Shown: positions 15,077 through 24,500 of the stretch, one piece after another | Layout: every line of letters starts with the position of its first letter | Position numbering within the stretch: position 1 is the first letter of the stretch | Assembly (NCBI GenBank): GCA_020686985.1 | Contig: JAJEPU010000001.1 | Span: 62,001-126,000 of the forward strand | From: Brotaphodocola catenula | GTDB taxonomy: Bacteria; Bacillota; Clostridia; Lachnospirales; Lachnospiraceae | Direction: 5' to 3' | Length of the DNA stretch: 64,000 bases | Translations under genes and position numbers: made by a program | Notes under the pieces: generated by a model | Databases searched by the model: none | What the model was told of the DNA's origin: nothing | What the model saw: only the letters and a program-made list of their open reading frames with translations

Positions 15077-17932
15077 TCAATTCTCATCCGGGTTTGCAGT
15101 GACCGTGGAGCCTGTGACTCCGGGACCGCCGGTCAGGCCACTGCTGGTATTCCATTTGCGGGATTCCTGACGAAGCGACTGTTCGAGCTTCGTCTGCTCA
15201 TTGCCGATCTGTTGTTGATCCTGAGCCTGTTTTGCATTTTCCTCGCGCTCTTTCTGTGCCTGCATGCTCTGCCACTGGCTTGCAGTCGGGAGAGTGGAGA
15301 CGCGGGCAATCGCGCTGTTTAAGCGATCGCTGTATTCTTTTGCCTTATCGAGATCCTGAACTTCCGGCAATTTGTCGATTGCGGTCTGAATCAGGGAGGA
15401 TGCATTCGGAGCCTGATACTCCAGATTTTCGACGTCCTCAAGGGCAGTCAGGAAGTCCTGACGGCGTGTCTCGGCTTCGAGTTCCTTGCGTTTCTTCACA
15501 GCCTCTTCCTCAGCCTTCTTCTGGGCATCGGCTTTCTCTCTTGCCTTCTGCTGTTCATAGCGGTCGATCGTGTCCTTCATGTCTGCGATGATCGGAGTGA
15601 AGGTGTCGTACTTCTTTTCGACACGCTCAAGAAAATCTGCGCGCTCCTCGCCCTCGTCGACCTGATTGATCTTTGCGAGAAGGGAGGTGTACTGATTCTT
15701 CACCCAGTAAGTATCCTCGACGGTCTCGATCGTCTTGTCCTCAAAGGAGGTGACGGAATTTGTGAGCTCCTCAACGAGCTTCTGCTGTTCCTTGTCATGG
15801 AGGCTCTGCTCGGCGCGCAGGTCAGCGGTTGTGCTCATGTAGTCGACGATGCCGGTCTTCTTGTCAGCCTGTTCGACAACCGTCGTCGGCATCTCCCAGT
15901 CGAGAGGTTCCTTGCCGACGTGAATCTGATCCATGACATTCTTCCAGATTTTTCCGGCATATGTGCTTCCGTAGACACCCGGCATTGCGCGCGGGGTGTC
16001 GTAGCCGACCCAGACAGCCGTGGTGTAGTAGCGGGTGTATCCGCAGAACCAGGTGTCCTTACTGCTGTTTGTTGTTCCGGTCTTTCCGGCACACGGCATA
16101 TCGTTTGCGAGTGCGAGACCGCGACCGGTTCCGTAGCTCTCGGTCATCGTTCCTTTGAGGATGTCGGTCAGCATGAAGGCGGAATCTTCCTGATAAACGC
16201 GGTTTGCGTGTTCCTTCATATCTTTTGTCAGCTCGCCCTTCTGCTCGTGCTCGATTTTCACGATGCAGGTGCGGTCATTGTATACACCATTGTTTGCGAG
16301 TGTGCTGTATCCCTTTGCCATGTCGACGATGCGGACACCGTTTGTGAAACCGCCGATGCTGATGGACGGTGCACTCTTATCAATGTAGGAGAGTTTCTGA
16401 AATTCCATCTCTCCGAGATAATTGAGTCCGTACTCGACACCGACATCACAGAGCACCTGCCAGGCGACGGTATTTAAGCTTCGGTTTAAGGCCTCGCGGA
16501 CTGTCACATTTCCAAAGTAGTTTCCACCGCTGTTGGAAGGACCATCAGTCCACTTGTGGTCATTGACAATGCGCGCCGGATAGTACTCACCGGTGTCAAA
16601 TGCTGGACCATAGTCAAGAAGAGGCTTGATCGTACTTCCCGGCTGGCGGGCACTCAAGTAAGCGCGGTTGTAAATATCCTCGGTACCGCGTCCGCCGACG
16701 ATGGCGACGACGTAGTTGCTCTGGTTGTCGACGATGACGCCGGCTCCCTGAAGCGCAAATTTGCCATTGTCCTGAAGCTCCGTGTAGGAGGCGAGTGTCT
16801 TGTCGATCTCGACCTGAAGCTCTGCCTGAATTTGGCTGTCGAGGGAGGTGTAGATTCGGTATCCGCCGGAACGGATCTCGTCGTTCTTGTCGTTGTATGC
16901 CGTCTGGTAGGCATCCATGTATGCCTTGTAGTCATCCTTGTCGGAGAAGGTGTAGCGGAATTCAAATCCGTCGAGGGACATCAGGTAGAGAGCTGCACAG
17001 TGAATTGCGTAACTGCTCTGGTAGTTCTCATCTGTTCCCTCAGACTCTTCCTGAACGATGTTCAACGGCTGAGCTGTGTAGGAATCATACTGCTCCTGCG
17101 TCAGATTTCCGACTTCAAGCATGCTTAAGAGGACATCGTTTCGCTTTTTTAAAGATTCCTCCGGGTGCTTGACCGGGTCGTAGGCGGAAGGGCTGTTGCT
17201 GATGCCGACGAGAACTGCCGCCTCATAAGGTTGCAGATCTTCGGCGTTCTTTCCAAAATAGTACCGGCTTGCGGCCTGGACTCCGTAACAGTGGTGACCG
17301 TAGAAGTTCGTGTTGCAGTAAAACTCCATGATGTCTGCCTTGGAGTATTTCTTTTCGATCTCCGGTGCGAGAAGAATCTCCACGATCTTTCGTGTGAAAC
17401 TGCGCTCCTGTGTCAGGTAGGTATTTTTCACAACCTGCTGGGTGATTGTGCTTCCGCCCTGCCTGATTTCGCCCTTATTCTTTACAAGGGAGAGGCCTGC
17501 ACGAAAAGTTGCGATCCAGTCCACTCCGGAGTGGCTCTTAAATCGCCGGTCCTCCTGTGCGATGTAGGCGTTCTGGATGTTCATGCTGATCTGGCTGATC
17601 GGGACATACTCGTAGTGTCCTGCGTTGATCAGACCGATCTGGCGGCCATCCTTGTCGTAGACTTCCGTGTCCGAAAGCATGCTGAAATCGGAGCGCTGCA
17701 TCTGCGCCAGCTTGTCGTAGGCGACGGAACGGCAGTGATCCAGTTCGGGGCGGACTTTTGCATAAATGAGGAGCGCCACAAGCGCACCGACGATCATGAC
17801 GCTTGCCAAGATTTGAAACATGCCATTAAAAAGCCAGCCAAGGATTCCAAGGATGCTTGCCGGAATTCTTGAGAGCTTTTTTGGTGGCCGTTGCCCGCTG
17901 TGTGGTGACTGATTTGTGCTGTTGTTTTTCAT
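15077..17932 (-). CDS. Class A penicillin-binding protein (transglycosylase/transpeptidase)
   Basis: Bifunctional peptidoglycan synthase. 951 residues: a cytoplasmic basic tail, one membrane anchor (about 38-58), a GT51 glycosyltransferase domain with the catalytic-Glu motif AQEDRRFKSHSGVD and GGSTITQQVVKN, then a transpeptidase domain with SxxK (RQPGSTIKPL), SxN (NRSLNTVA) and KTG (GKTGTTNSS). The C-terminal 200 residues form a Lys/Glu/Gln-rich extension, probably coiled coil, ending in Gly/Thr-rich sequence. All catalytic motifs are intact. First gene of a minus-strand pair. Confidence 0.93.
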   Translation of the reverse strand: MKNNSTNQSPHSGQRPPKKLSRIPASILGILGWLFNGMFQILASVMIVGALVALLIYAKVRPELDHCRSVAYDKLAQMQRSDFSMLSDTEVYDKDGRQIGLINAGHYEYVPISQISMNIQNAYIAQEDRRFKSHSGVDWIATFRAGLSLVKNKGEIRQGGSTITQQVVKNTYLTQERSFTRKIVEILLAPEIEKKYSKADIMEFYCNTNFYGHHCYGVQAASRYYFGKNAEDLQPYEAAVLVGISNSPSAYDPVKHPEESLKKRNDVLLSMLEVGNLTQEQYDSYTAQPLNIVQEESEGTDENYQSSYAIHCAALYLMSLDGFEFRYTFSDKDDYKAYMDAYQTAYNDKNDEIRSGGYRIYTSLDSQIQAELQVEIDKTLASYTELQDNGKFALQGAGVIVDNQSNYVVAIVGGRGTEDIYNRAYLSARQPGSTIKPLLDYGPAFDTGEYYPARIVNDHKWTDGPSNSGGNYFGNVTVREALNRSLNTVAWQVLCDVGVEYGLNYLGEMEFQKLSYIDKSAPSISIGGFTNGVRIVDMAKGYSTLANNGVYNDRTCIVKIEHEQKGELTKDMKEHANRVYQEDSAFMLTDILKGTMTESYGTGRGLALANDMPCAGKTGTTNSSKDTWFCGYTRYYTTAVWVGYDTPRAMPGVYGSTYAGKIWKNVMDQIHVGKEPLDWEMPTTVVEQADKKTGIVDYMSTTADLRAEQSLHDKEQQKLVEELTNSVTSFEDKTIETVEDTYWVKNQYTSLLAKINQVDEGEERADFLERVEKKYDTFTPIIADMKDTIDRYEQQKAREKADAQKKAEEEAVKKRKELEAETRRQDFLTALEDVENLEYQAPNASSLIQTAIDKLPEVQDLDKAKEYSDRLNSAIARVSTLPTASQWQSMQAQKEREENAKQAQDQQQIGNEQTKLEQSLRQESRKWNTSSGLTGGPGVTGSTVTANPDEN

Positions 17933-18012
17933 AACATATACCTCGTTGAAATACAGTGGTGTGCAGTAACTGTAAGGATTTGGAACAGTTACTTACAAAG
18001 TACAGAAGTATT

Positions 18013-18041
18013 ATAATACAAAACGAAAGAAAACGGTACAA
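18013..18041 (-). promoter_or_regulatory. Promoter of the class A PBP gene
   Basis: On the minus strand, TTGTAC (plus 18036-18041), a 17-base spacer and TATTAT (plus 18013-18018), about 80 bases before the start codon. The rest of 17933-18220, between the divergent PBP and murC genes, is AT-rich; I see no gene there. Confidence 0.6.
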
Positions 18042-18220
18042 AAACGAGGAAAACAAAGAAAAACATTGACTTTCTTTTCAAAAGGAAGTAAAAAAATAGG
18101 TGAAATCAAATAGAAAAACAAAGTAAGAAAATAATGAAAATGATGAGAAAATTTGACTGGAATCGACAGAAATAATTTTTTAACAGTCAAAAAGAATCAG
18201 GAAAGAAGAGGACATTTCAT

Positions 18221-19600
18221 ATGTATCAGATAGATTTCAAAAAACCGCTGGCAGTACATTTTATCGGAATCGGAGGAATCAGCATGAGCGGACTTGCTGA
18301 GATTCTTCTTGAGGAAGAATTTCATATCAGCGGTTCGGATGCTCACGAGTCGGAGCTGACGGATCAGCTTGCCTCTCACGGCGCAAAAATCATGTATGGA
18401 CAGCGTGCAGAGAACATCACGGACGAAGTAGAGCTTGTTGTATACACGGCAGCTGTACACCCGGACAACCCGGAGTTTCAGGAGGCACAGCGCCGGGGAA
18501 TTCCGATGATGACCCGCGCAGACCTTCTCGGTCAGATTATGAAGAACTACGGTCAGGCGATTGCAGTTGCAGGAACGCACGGAAAGACGACAACGACCTC
18601 AATGATCACGGAGATTCTGCTTGAGGCAAAGAAAGATCCGACTGTCACTGTTGGAGGAATTCTCCATGCGATCGGAGGAAATATCCGTGTCGGCAAGTCG
18701 GATCTGTTTGTCGCAGAGGCATGTGAGTATACGAACAGCTTTCTTTCTTTCTTCCCGACAATTGAGGTGATTCTGAACGTGGAGGCAGATCATCTCGACT
18801 TCTTCAAGGATCTCGATGATATCCGCCATTCATTCCGTCTGTTTGCCGAGAAACTTCCGGAGAGTGGTCTTCTCGTCATCAGCAGTGACATTGCAAATTA
18901 TCAGGAGCTGACCGCAGGTCTCAGATGCCGGATCGTGACGGTGGGACACAGCGCCGAGAGCGATTACAGTGCAACTGATATTACTTATGATGAGTATGCG
19001 CGCCCGTCGTTCACCCTCGTCGAGAGAGGACAGAAGGCAGGACGGATTACGCTGAGTGTTCCGGGAGAGCATAATGTATACAATGCTCTGTCTGCGATTG
19101 CAGTTGCAAAGGAACTCGGAATCAGCGAGGAGGAGAGTGCGGTAGGTCTGAAAGCATTCACCGGAACCGATCGCCGTTTTGAGAAAAAGGGAGAGCTTGC
19201 CGGAATCACGATCATTGATGACTATGCGCACCATCCGCAGGAGATCTCTGCGACGCTTTCCGCGGCAAAGAATTATCCGCACAAGAAGCTGTGGTGTGTC
19301 TTCCAGCCTCACACCTACACGAGAACGAAGGCATTCCTGGATGAGTTTGCAGAAGCCCTCAGCGGTGCCGATGAGGTGATTTTGGCGAAGATCTATCCGG
19401 CGAGAGAGACCGATACGTTAGGCATCAGTTCCCGGGATATTGCGGACAGACTGGAGAAAATGGGCAAGAAGGTTCATTATTTCGAGACTTTCGACGAAAT
19501 TGAAACATTTATTTTAGAAAATTGTTCCACCGGTGATTTGTTGATAACTATGGGGGCCGGAGACATTGTAAAAGTTGGGGAAAAGCTCCTCGGCAAGTAG
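18221..19600 (+). CDS. murC: UDP-N-acetylmuramate--L-alanine ligase
   Basis: Cytoplasmic Mur ligase adding L-Ala to UDP-MurNAc. 459 residues, full length. N-terminal Rossmann motif HFIGIGGISMSGLA, ATP-binding P-loop AVAGTHGKTTTTSM, central-domain motifs AEACEYTNSFLSF and NVEADHLDFF, and the C-terminal DDYAHHPQEI and QPHTYTRTKAF signatures. The gene is alone on the plus strand, divergent from the PBP gene. A consensus DnaA box begins right after its stop codon. Confidence 0.95.
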   Translation: MYQIDFKKPLAVHFIGIGGISMSGLAEILLEEEFHISGSDAHESELTDQLASHGAKIMYGQRAENITDEVELVVYTAAVHPDNPEFQEAQRRGIPMMTRADLLGQIMKNYGQAIAVAGTHGKTTTTSMITEILLEAKKDPTVTVGGILHAIGGNIRVGKSDLFVAEACEYTNSFLSFFPTIEVILNVEADHLDFFKDLDDIRHSFRLFAEKLPESGLLVISSDIANYQELTAGLRCRIVTVGHSAESDYSATDITYDEYARPSFTLVERGQKAGRITLSVPGEHNVYNALSAIAVAKELGISEEESAVGLKAFTGTDRRFEKKGELAGITIIDDYAHHPQEISATLSAAKNYPHKKLWCVFQPHTYTRTKAFLDEFAEALSGADEVILAKIYPARETDTLGISSRDIADRLEKMGKKVHYFETFDEIETFILENCSTGDLLITMGAGDIVKVGEKLLGK

Positions 19601-19609
19601 TTATCCACA
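19601..19609 (+). promoter_or_regulatory. DnaA box (TTATCCACA) at the murC stop
   Basis: Exact match to the consensus DnaA-binding 9-mer, starting on the base after the murC stop codon. It lies about 150 bases from a denser DnaA-box cluster and next to a hairpin whose arms also hold near-box sequences (AATCCACATA). Confidence 0.6.
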
Positions 19610-19610
19610 A

Positions 19611-19656
19611 AATCCACATAATTTCCGGTTTTTTGGTGCCGGAGATTATGTGGATT
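19611..19656 (+). terminator. Long hairpin after murC
   Basis: Arms 19611-19628 and 19639-19656 pair almost perfectly (AATCCACATAATTTCCGG against CCGGAGATTATGTGGATT). A T6 run lies in the loop rather than after the stem, so it is an unusual terminator, if it is one. Confidence 0.5.
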
Positions 19657-19755
19657 ATTTAATCTACATAACATAATGTCTAAAAATTCTGCAAACCCTT
19701 TATTTATAAGGAATTTCTGGCTTTTTTCTCCTGGATTTTCAGAAACTCAAAAAAG

Positions 19756-19799
19756 TTATCCACAATATCCACAATATCCACAATCGAGAGTGTGGATAA
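19756..19799 (+). promoter_or_regulatory. Cluster of four DnaA-box-like 9-mers
   Basis: Three head-to-tail 9-mers (TTATCCACA 19756-19764, ATATCCACA 19765-19773, ATATCCACA 19774-19782) are followed by one inverted consensus box (TGTGGATAA 19791-19799). It lies about 180 bases ahead of the DnaD-domain and helicase-loader genes, suggesting DnaA-controlled transcription or a DnaA-titration site. Confidence 0.68.
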
Positions 19800-19878
19800 G
19801 TGCTCCTATTTCTTTTTTTTTCAAGATGTGATACACTAAAAAAAATAAAAATCGTAGCATTTACAGGGTTTAAAAATG

Positions 19879-19904
19879 GGGTCTGGCATCGAGGTGCCAG
19901 ACCC
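19879..19904 (+). other. Perfect 10-bp hairpin in the leader of the DnaD gene
   Basis: GGGTCTGGCA (19879-19888) and TGCCAGACCC (19895-19904) pair perfectly around a 6-base loop, flanked by further AGGG/CCCT pairing. No T-run follows. It lies between a possible -10 (TACACT near 19830) and the start codon at 19982, so it may be a leader-RNA structure. Nothing else is seen in 19800-19981. Confidence 0.45.
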
Positions 19905-19981
19905 GTGTTGCCCTTAGAAAACGATGGAAAATAAAGGAAGCGAAAACAAGATAACCGATACGGGAAAGGACTGAGAAGACA

Positions 19982-21898
19982 ATGGATTTGACATGCAAAT
20001 TTCAGATAGAGGCAACGATGGTTGCAAATGAATTTATAGACCGATATATGGCAGATGCGAATGGAGAGTATGTGAAGGTATATCTCTATCTGCTCCGTCA
20101 CGCCTCCGAAAAACTGGATGTCGGAACCATTGCGGATGCCCTCAACCACACGGAGGCGGATGTGAAGCGGGCTGTGCTCTACTGGCAGAAAGTCGGTGCA
20201 GTCAAGGGGGCAACTGCGCTTGTAGGTCCGAAGAATGCGACAATCTCAGCGAGAAAGAGCGGGGCGAAGAGCGTATCTTCATCCAGAGCGAGAAAGAGCG
20301 CAGTACTCACGATGGAGGATCTCTTTGCATCCGAGGATCAGGAACCTCCGGAGCGGGAGCGCAGTGCTGGATCAGGGAGCAACTCAGAAGTCTTGCAGAT
20401 GATTCAGAGTGTGCAGAACGGTCCGGTGGATCAGGCAGAAGATTCTCTGAGCCAGCAGACGAGACGGGCGGTTGCAGTTGAGGAAAGTAGCAGTGTAAAT
20501 ACCTCGGTGCGGTCGGCGGTGGCGACTGCAAATCGTTCTGAGAGTGCAAGTCAGGATGGTGGAAAGTTTACGCTCGGGACGAGGGGATTTCAGATGGCAC
20601 GTCCCTCGCTTGGCGGTCTGTCTGCACTCTTTGGGGAAGTGCCGATTGAGCAGGTGAGAGAGAACAGTGCAAGAGTCATCGGTCAGAGAAGAGGACTGGA
20701 GGTGGAGTCTCAGCTTTCGACACAGGAGGAGGCAACCCCAACTTCGCTGAAAGAACAGGAAAATCAACAGGCGCAAATAGAGCCGTTGGAGCAGACAATT
20801 CAGACAACTCAAACATCTCAGATCAATCAGATAACTCAGACGGAACCGTTAAATCAGATAAGTCAGGCAGGTCAGGCGAATCAGACTGGTCAGACAACTC
20901 AGATGATTCAGCTGGAGTTGCTCGATCTGATCAATCAGCAGGAAGAGCATAATCCGAAAGAGCAGAGTCAGAAAGAGACGGGGGAGAGCAGTCGGGTGAA
21001 GACGAAAAAAGCAGAGAAATCGTCTGCTGTTGAGCCGGAGCGTGAAAATCTCAATGTCGGAGAGGGAATGAGAACGAGCGGAATCTGGGGACGAGAGCCG
21101 AGAATCCGGGATGCAGTGCCGATTGCCTCAGAGGGATCAGCGAGCACAGATCCGCTTATCGCAAGTCTGCTGTCTGCAAAGCCGGAGGAAGAAGGTGCAA
21201 AGGAGACTGAGAAAGAGGAGGAGTCCCTGAGTGCTCAGCTTGAGAATGATGAGGAATTCTCCCAGCTTCTCTACATTGCGCAGAGATATTTGAATCGAAT
21301 TTTTACACCGAGAGATGTAGATATTTTTGCGAACCTCTATGAGGGACTTCATCTGTCTGCGGAGATGCTTGAATATCTCGTCGAGTACTGCGTACAGAAT
21401 GGTCACACGAGCGTGCGCTACATTGAGGCAGTCGGCATGAACTGGCATGAGAAGGGATTTCAGACTGTCGAGGAGGCGAAGGCATACTCGACCGGATTCA
21501 CGAAGGATTCGTTTGCCGTGATGCGCGCCTTCGGTCTGAATGATCGCAAGCCCGGGGACGGGGAGCGGGAGATGATTGAGAAGTGGTTTAAGACCTACGG
21601 ATTTTCCCGTGAGCTTGTCATTGAGGCGTGCAGAAGAACGATGGAAGCCACGCATAAGCCGAGTTTCCGATATGCCGATAAAATTCTCTCTGATTGGCGG
21701 GAAGCCGGCGTAAAGAGCATGGAAGATGTGAACCAGATCGATGAGAAACGACGGACGACACAGAGTACGCAGAACCGGCAGAGTCCGAGGGCAACGGTGA
21801 AGGCTCCGGTCAACCGTTTTCATAATTTTGAGCAGAGAAGCACAGACTATGATTCTCTGGTGCTCGATCAGGTAAAGGGCTGGCTTGGAGAACAGTAG
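19982..21898 (+). CDS. DnaD-domain replication initiation protein
   Basis: Primosome protein expected to help load the replicative helicase. 638 residues, much longer than B. subtilis DnaD (about 230). The N-terminal winged-helix region (FIDRYMADANGEYVKVYLYLLR, residues about 19-40) and the C-terminal DnaB_2/DnaD domain (about 430-585, ending SFRYADKILSDWREAG) are clear. Between them lies a 300-residue low-complexity linker with Ser/Arg-rich and then Gln/Thr/Ile-rich repeats. It forms an operon with the helicase loader 112 bases downstream. The start ATG 19982 has only a weak site (AAAGGA, 11 bases away). Confidence 0.82.
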   Translation: MDLTCKFQIEATMVANEFIDRYMADANGEYVKVYLYLLRHASEKLDVGTIADALNHTEADVKRAVLYWQKVGAVKGATALVGPKNATISARKSGAKSVSSSRARKSAVLTMEDLFASEDQEPPERERSAGSGSNSEVLQMIQSVQNGPVDQAEDSLSQQTRRAVAVEESSSVNTSVRSAVATANRSESASQDGGKFTLGTRGFQMARPSLGGLSALFGEVPIEQVRENSARVIGQRRGLEVESQLSTQEEATPTSLKEQENQQAQIEPLEQTIQTTQTSQINQITQTEPLNQISQAGQANQTGQTTQMIQLELLDLINQQEEHNPKEQSQKETGESSRVKTKKAEKSSAVEPERENLNVGEGMRTSGIWGREPRIRDAVPIASEGSASTDPLIASLLSAKPEEEGAKETEKEEESLSAQLENDEEFSQLLYIAQRYLNRIFTPRDVDIFANLYEGLHLSAEMLEYLVEYCVQNGHTSVRYIEAVGMNWHEKGFQTVEEAKAYSTGFTKDSFAVMRAFGLNDRKPGDGEREMIEKWFKTYGFSRELVIEACRRTMEATHKPSFRYADKILSDWREAGVKSMEDVNQIDEKRRTTQSTQNRQSPRATVKAPVNRFHNFEQRSTDYDSLVLDQVKGWLGEQ

Positions 21899-22010
21899 AA
21901 AGTCCTACTGTTCTAAGAGAGCGCCGAGAAAAAGCTGGAAAAGAAAAAGCTAGAAAAGAAAAAGCTGAAAAAACAAAGAGCAAGACAAGAGAAAGTGAGA
22001 GGAGTGACAG

Positions 22011-23003
22011 ATGGCACTGAGCAATTCCCAGTACAATGCGCTGATGCGGGAGTATGAGCAACAGCAGAGAAAGGACAGGGTTGAGAGAGACGCGCGGGTT
22101 CAGGAGGTTTACCGCCGGATTCCTCAGATTGAGAAACTCGATCAGGAGATTGCGGGGAGCGGGGCGGAGTGCGCGAGAATGGCTCTGCATGGAGACCCGA
22201 ATGCGCGCGAGACACTCCGGAGAAAACTTTCTGATTTGAGGGAGCAGAAGCAGATTCTTTTGACAGCAGGAGGATACCCGGCAGATTACATGGAGATGAG
22301 ATACCGCTGTCGGGACTGTCAGGATACCGGCTATGCGAATGGTCATCGTTGTCACTGCTTTGAGAGAAAACGGCTTCAGGTTCTCTACGCACAGTCGAAT
22401 ATTGAGGAAGTTTTGAAGCGTGAGAATTTTAATACATTGACGTTTGCCTATTATGACGATCAGCAGCTGCTTCCGGGGTTGAATCGCACGGTGCTCTCCT
22501 ACATGCAACTCGTCGTGAAACGCTGTCAGGAAGTTGCAGAGAATTTTCCAAACAGTGGACAGAACATTCTGTTTACGGGAAGCACCGGAGTTGGAAAGAC
22601 ATTTCTGACAAACTGCATTGCGAAGGCGCTGATGGACCGGTATGTGTCGGTGATCTATCTGTCGTCGCCGGATCTGTTTGAGATTTTTTCCAAATATAAG
22701 TTCAACCGGGGGGCAGAGGAGGACTGTGAGGAGGCATACCGTCACATTCTGGAGTGCGAGATGTTGATCATTGATGATCTGGGAACTGAGGTCAATAATA
22801 CCTTTGTCTCCTCTCAGCTCTTCTACTGCATCAATGAGAGAATCAACCGCAAGAAAGGCACGATCATCTCGACGAATTTGTCGATGGATATGATGCGGGA
22901 TACCTACTCAGACCGCGTGACCTCGAGAATTATGAGTAGCTATATGATGATTCCGCTTTATGGCGGGGACATTCGAGTGAAAAAAACAATGACATCCGTG
23001 TGA
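22011..23003 (+). CDS. DnaC/DnaI-type helicase loader ATPase
   Basis: AAA+ ATPase that loads DnaB onto DNA. 330 residues: an N-terminal helical region, a zinc-binding segment (YRCRDCQDTGYANGHRCHCF, about residues 100-119), Walker A FTGSTGVGKTFLT, Walker B MLIIDDLGTE, and sensor regions (IISTNLS; DRVTSRI). The Cys cluster plus AAA+ layout matches clostridial DnaC/DnaI. It follows the DnaD-domain gene, its usual partner. GAGAGGAG precedes ATG 22011 by six bases. Confidence 0.88.
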   Translation: MALSNSQYNALMREYEQQQRKDRVERDARVQEVYRRIPQIEKLDQEIAGSGAECARMALHGDPNARETLRRKLSDLREQKQILLTAGGYPADYMEMRYRCRDCQDTGYANGHRCHCFERKRLQVLYAQSNIEEVLKRENFNTLTFAYYDDQQLLPGLNRTVLSYMQLVVKRCQEVAENFPNSGQNILFTGSTGVGKTFLTNCIAKALMDRYVSVIYLSSPDLFEIFSKYKFNRGAEEDCEEAYRHILECEMLIIDDLGTEVNNTFVSSQLFYCINERINRKKGTIISTNLSMDMMRDTYSDRVTSRIMSSYMMIPLYGGDIRVKKTMTSV

Positions 23004-23205
23004 GAATTTGTATGAAGATAGAAAAAAGGCAAAGTTTCCGTGATTGGCTTGACTTCATCGGTGCATAATGTTATAAAGGATACGTTAATAATTGCGAGAA
23101 AAGAAGAAAATGAAGCAATTAATCACCTTGCGAGAACGTGGTTTGCGGAGCGTCTGAACAGAAACGGTTCCGGGCGCGTTTTTCACATTATATATGGAGG
23201 ATGAA

Positions 23206-24378
23206 ATGATCTACGAAGAGAAAACCATTGAGACCATTCCGGTTGGCCCGCTGGGCCTGATTCCGCTGAAGAGCTGTGCTGAGCTGGGCGCCAAAGTTGA
23301 CGCATGGCTGGTAGAATGGCGCAAGGAGCGGGAGAGCGAGCACAAGTCTACAATCGCATTTGCGGGATATCAGAAGGATTCCTATATCATTGAGGCAAAG
23401 ACCCCGCGTTTTGGTTCCGGTGAGGCAAAGGGAACGATTGAGGAGTCTGTCCGTGGTGATGATCTGTATTTCCTGGTGGATGTATGCAACAACAGCCTGA
23501 CTTATTCTCTGTGCGGAATGACGAATCACATGTCTCCGGACGATCATTTTCAGGATCTGAAGCGTGTCATTGCAGCAACGACGGGAAAGGCACGCCGTAT
23601 CAATGTTATCATGCCGTTCCTCTATGAGAGCCGTCAGCACAAGCGCTCGAGCAGAGAGTCTCTTGACTGCGCACTTGCTCTTCAGGAGCTGACCCGCATG
23701 GGCGTTGAGAACATCATCACGTTTGATGCACATGATCCTCGTGTCCAGAATGCGATTCCGTTAAAGGGATTCGAGACGGTTCAGCCGATCTACCAGTTCA
23801 TCAAGTATCTGCTCAAGACCGAGACAGATCTTCAGATCGACAGCGATCACATGATGGTCATCAGCCCGGATGAGGGTGGTATGGGCCGTGCAGTTTATTT
23901 TGCAAATGTGCTCGGACTGGACATGGGTATGTTCTACAAGCGTCGTGACTACACGAAGATTGTCAATGGACGCAACCCGATCGTTGCACACGAATTCCTC
24001 GGCTCAAGCGTAGAGGGCAAGGACGTCATCATCGTTGACGATATGATTTCTTCCGGCGAGAGCATGCAGGATGTCGCAAAGGAACTCAAGCGCAGAAAGG
24101 CAAGAAAAGTCTTCATCTGTGCAACCTTTGGTCTGTTCACGAACGGTCTTGCAAAGTTTGATGAGTACTATGAGAACGGTATCATTGACCGGATTCTGAC
24201 GACGAATCTCGTTTACCAGACTCCGGAGCTTCTGTCCCGTCCGTATTATATCAATGTGGATATGAGCAAGTATATTGCGCTGATTATCGATAACCTGAAT
24301 CACGACGATTCTCTGAGCGAGCTGTTGAATCCGACGAAGCGAATCAATCGTCTTCTGGAGCAGTATCGCAGTAAATAG
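23206..24378 (+). CDS. prs: Ribose-phosphate pyrophosphokinase (PRPP synthase)
   Basis: Makes PRPP from ribose 5-phosphate and ATP for purine, pyrimidine, His and Trp synthesis. 390 residues, longer than the usual 310-320 but typical of the Lachnospiraceae form. Visible motifs include the HDPRVQN region (TFDAHDPRVQN), SPDEGGMGRA, the flexible-loop area RRDYTKIVNG and the PRPP-binding loop DVIIVDDMISSGES. ATG 23206 is chosen because GGAGG lies five bases upstream; ATG 23194 overlaps that site. The 23004-23205 gap holds a weak hairpin (TAATTGC/GCAATTA) but no gene. Confidence 0.9.
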   Translation: MIYEEKTIETIPVGPLGLIPLKSCAELGAKVDAWLVEWRKERESEHKSTIAFAGYQKDSYIIEAKTPRFGSGEAKGTIEESVRGDDLYFLVDVCNNSLTYSLCGMTNHMSPDDHFQDLKRVIAATTGKARRINVIMPFLYESRQHKRSSRESLDCALALQELTRMGVENIITFDAHDPRVQNAIPLKGFETVQPIYQFIKYLLKTETDLQIDSDHMMVISPDEGGMGRAVYFANVLGLDMGMFYKRRDYTKIVNGRNPIVAHEFLGSSVEGKDVIIVDDMISSGESMQDVAKELKRRKARKVFICATFGLFTNGLAKFDEYYENGIIDRILTTNLVYQTPELLSRPYYINVDMSKYIALIIDNLNHDDSLSELLNPTKRINRLLEQYRSK

Positions 24379-24500
24379 GCGAAAGTCCAAAGAGAAGGTG
24401 TCGGTGAGACAGAGAGAATCAGGTTCCTGTTTGCAGGATTTTTGAACAGTGTGAACAGGGAAACATCAAATATCAGCGCCGGAAAGCAGGTTTGACTGAG

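Noticed and set aside
16556-17872. Long plus-strand open frames opposite the class A PBP gene
   Set aside because: The minus-strand PBP motifs are complete, and these frames are complementary-strand artefacts of its codon bias.
23004-23193. Possible leader regulation ahead of prs
   Set aside because: Only one weak hairpin (TAATTGC/GCAATTA) and no recognisable riboswitch or terminator/antiterminator pair.
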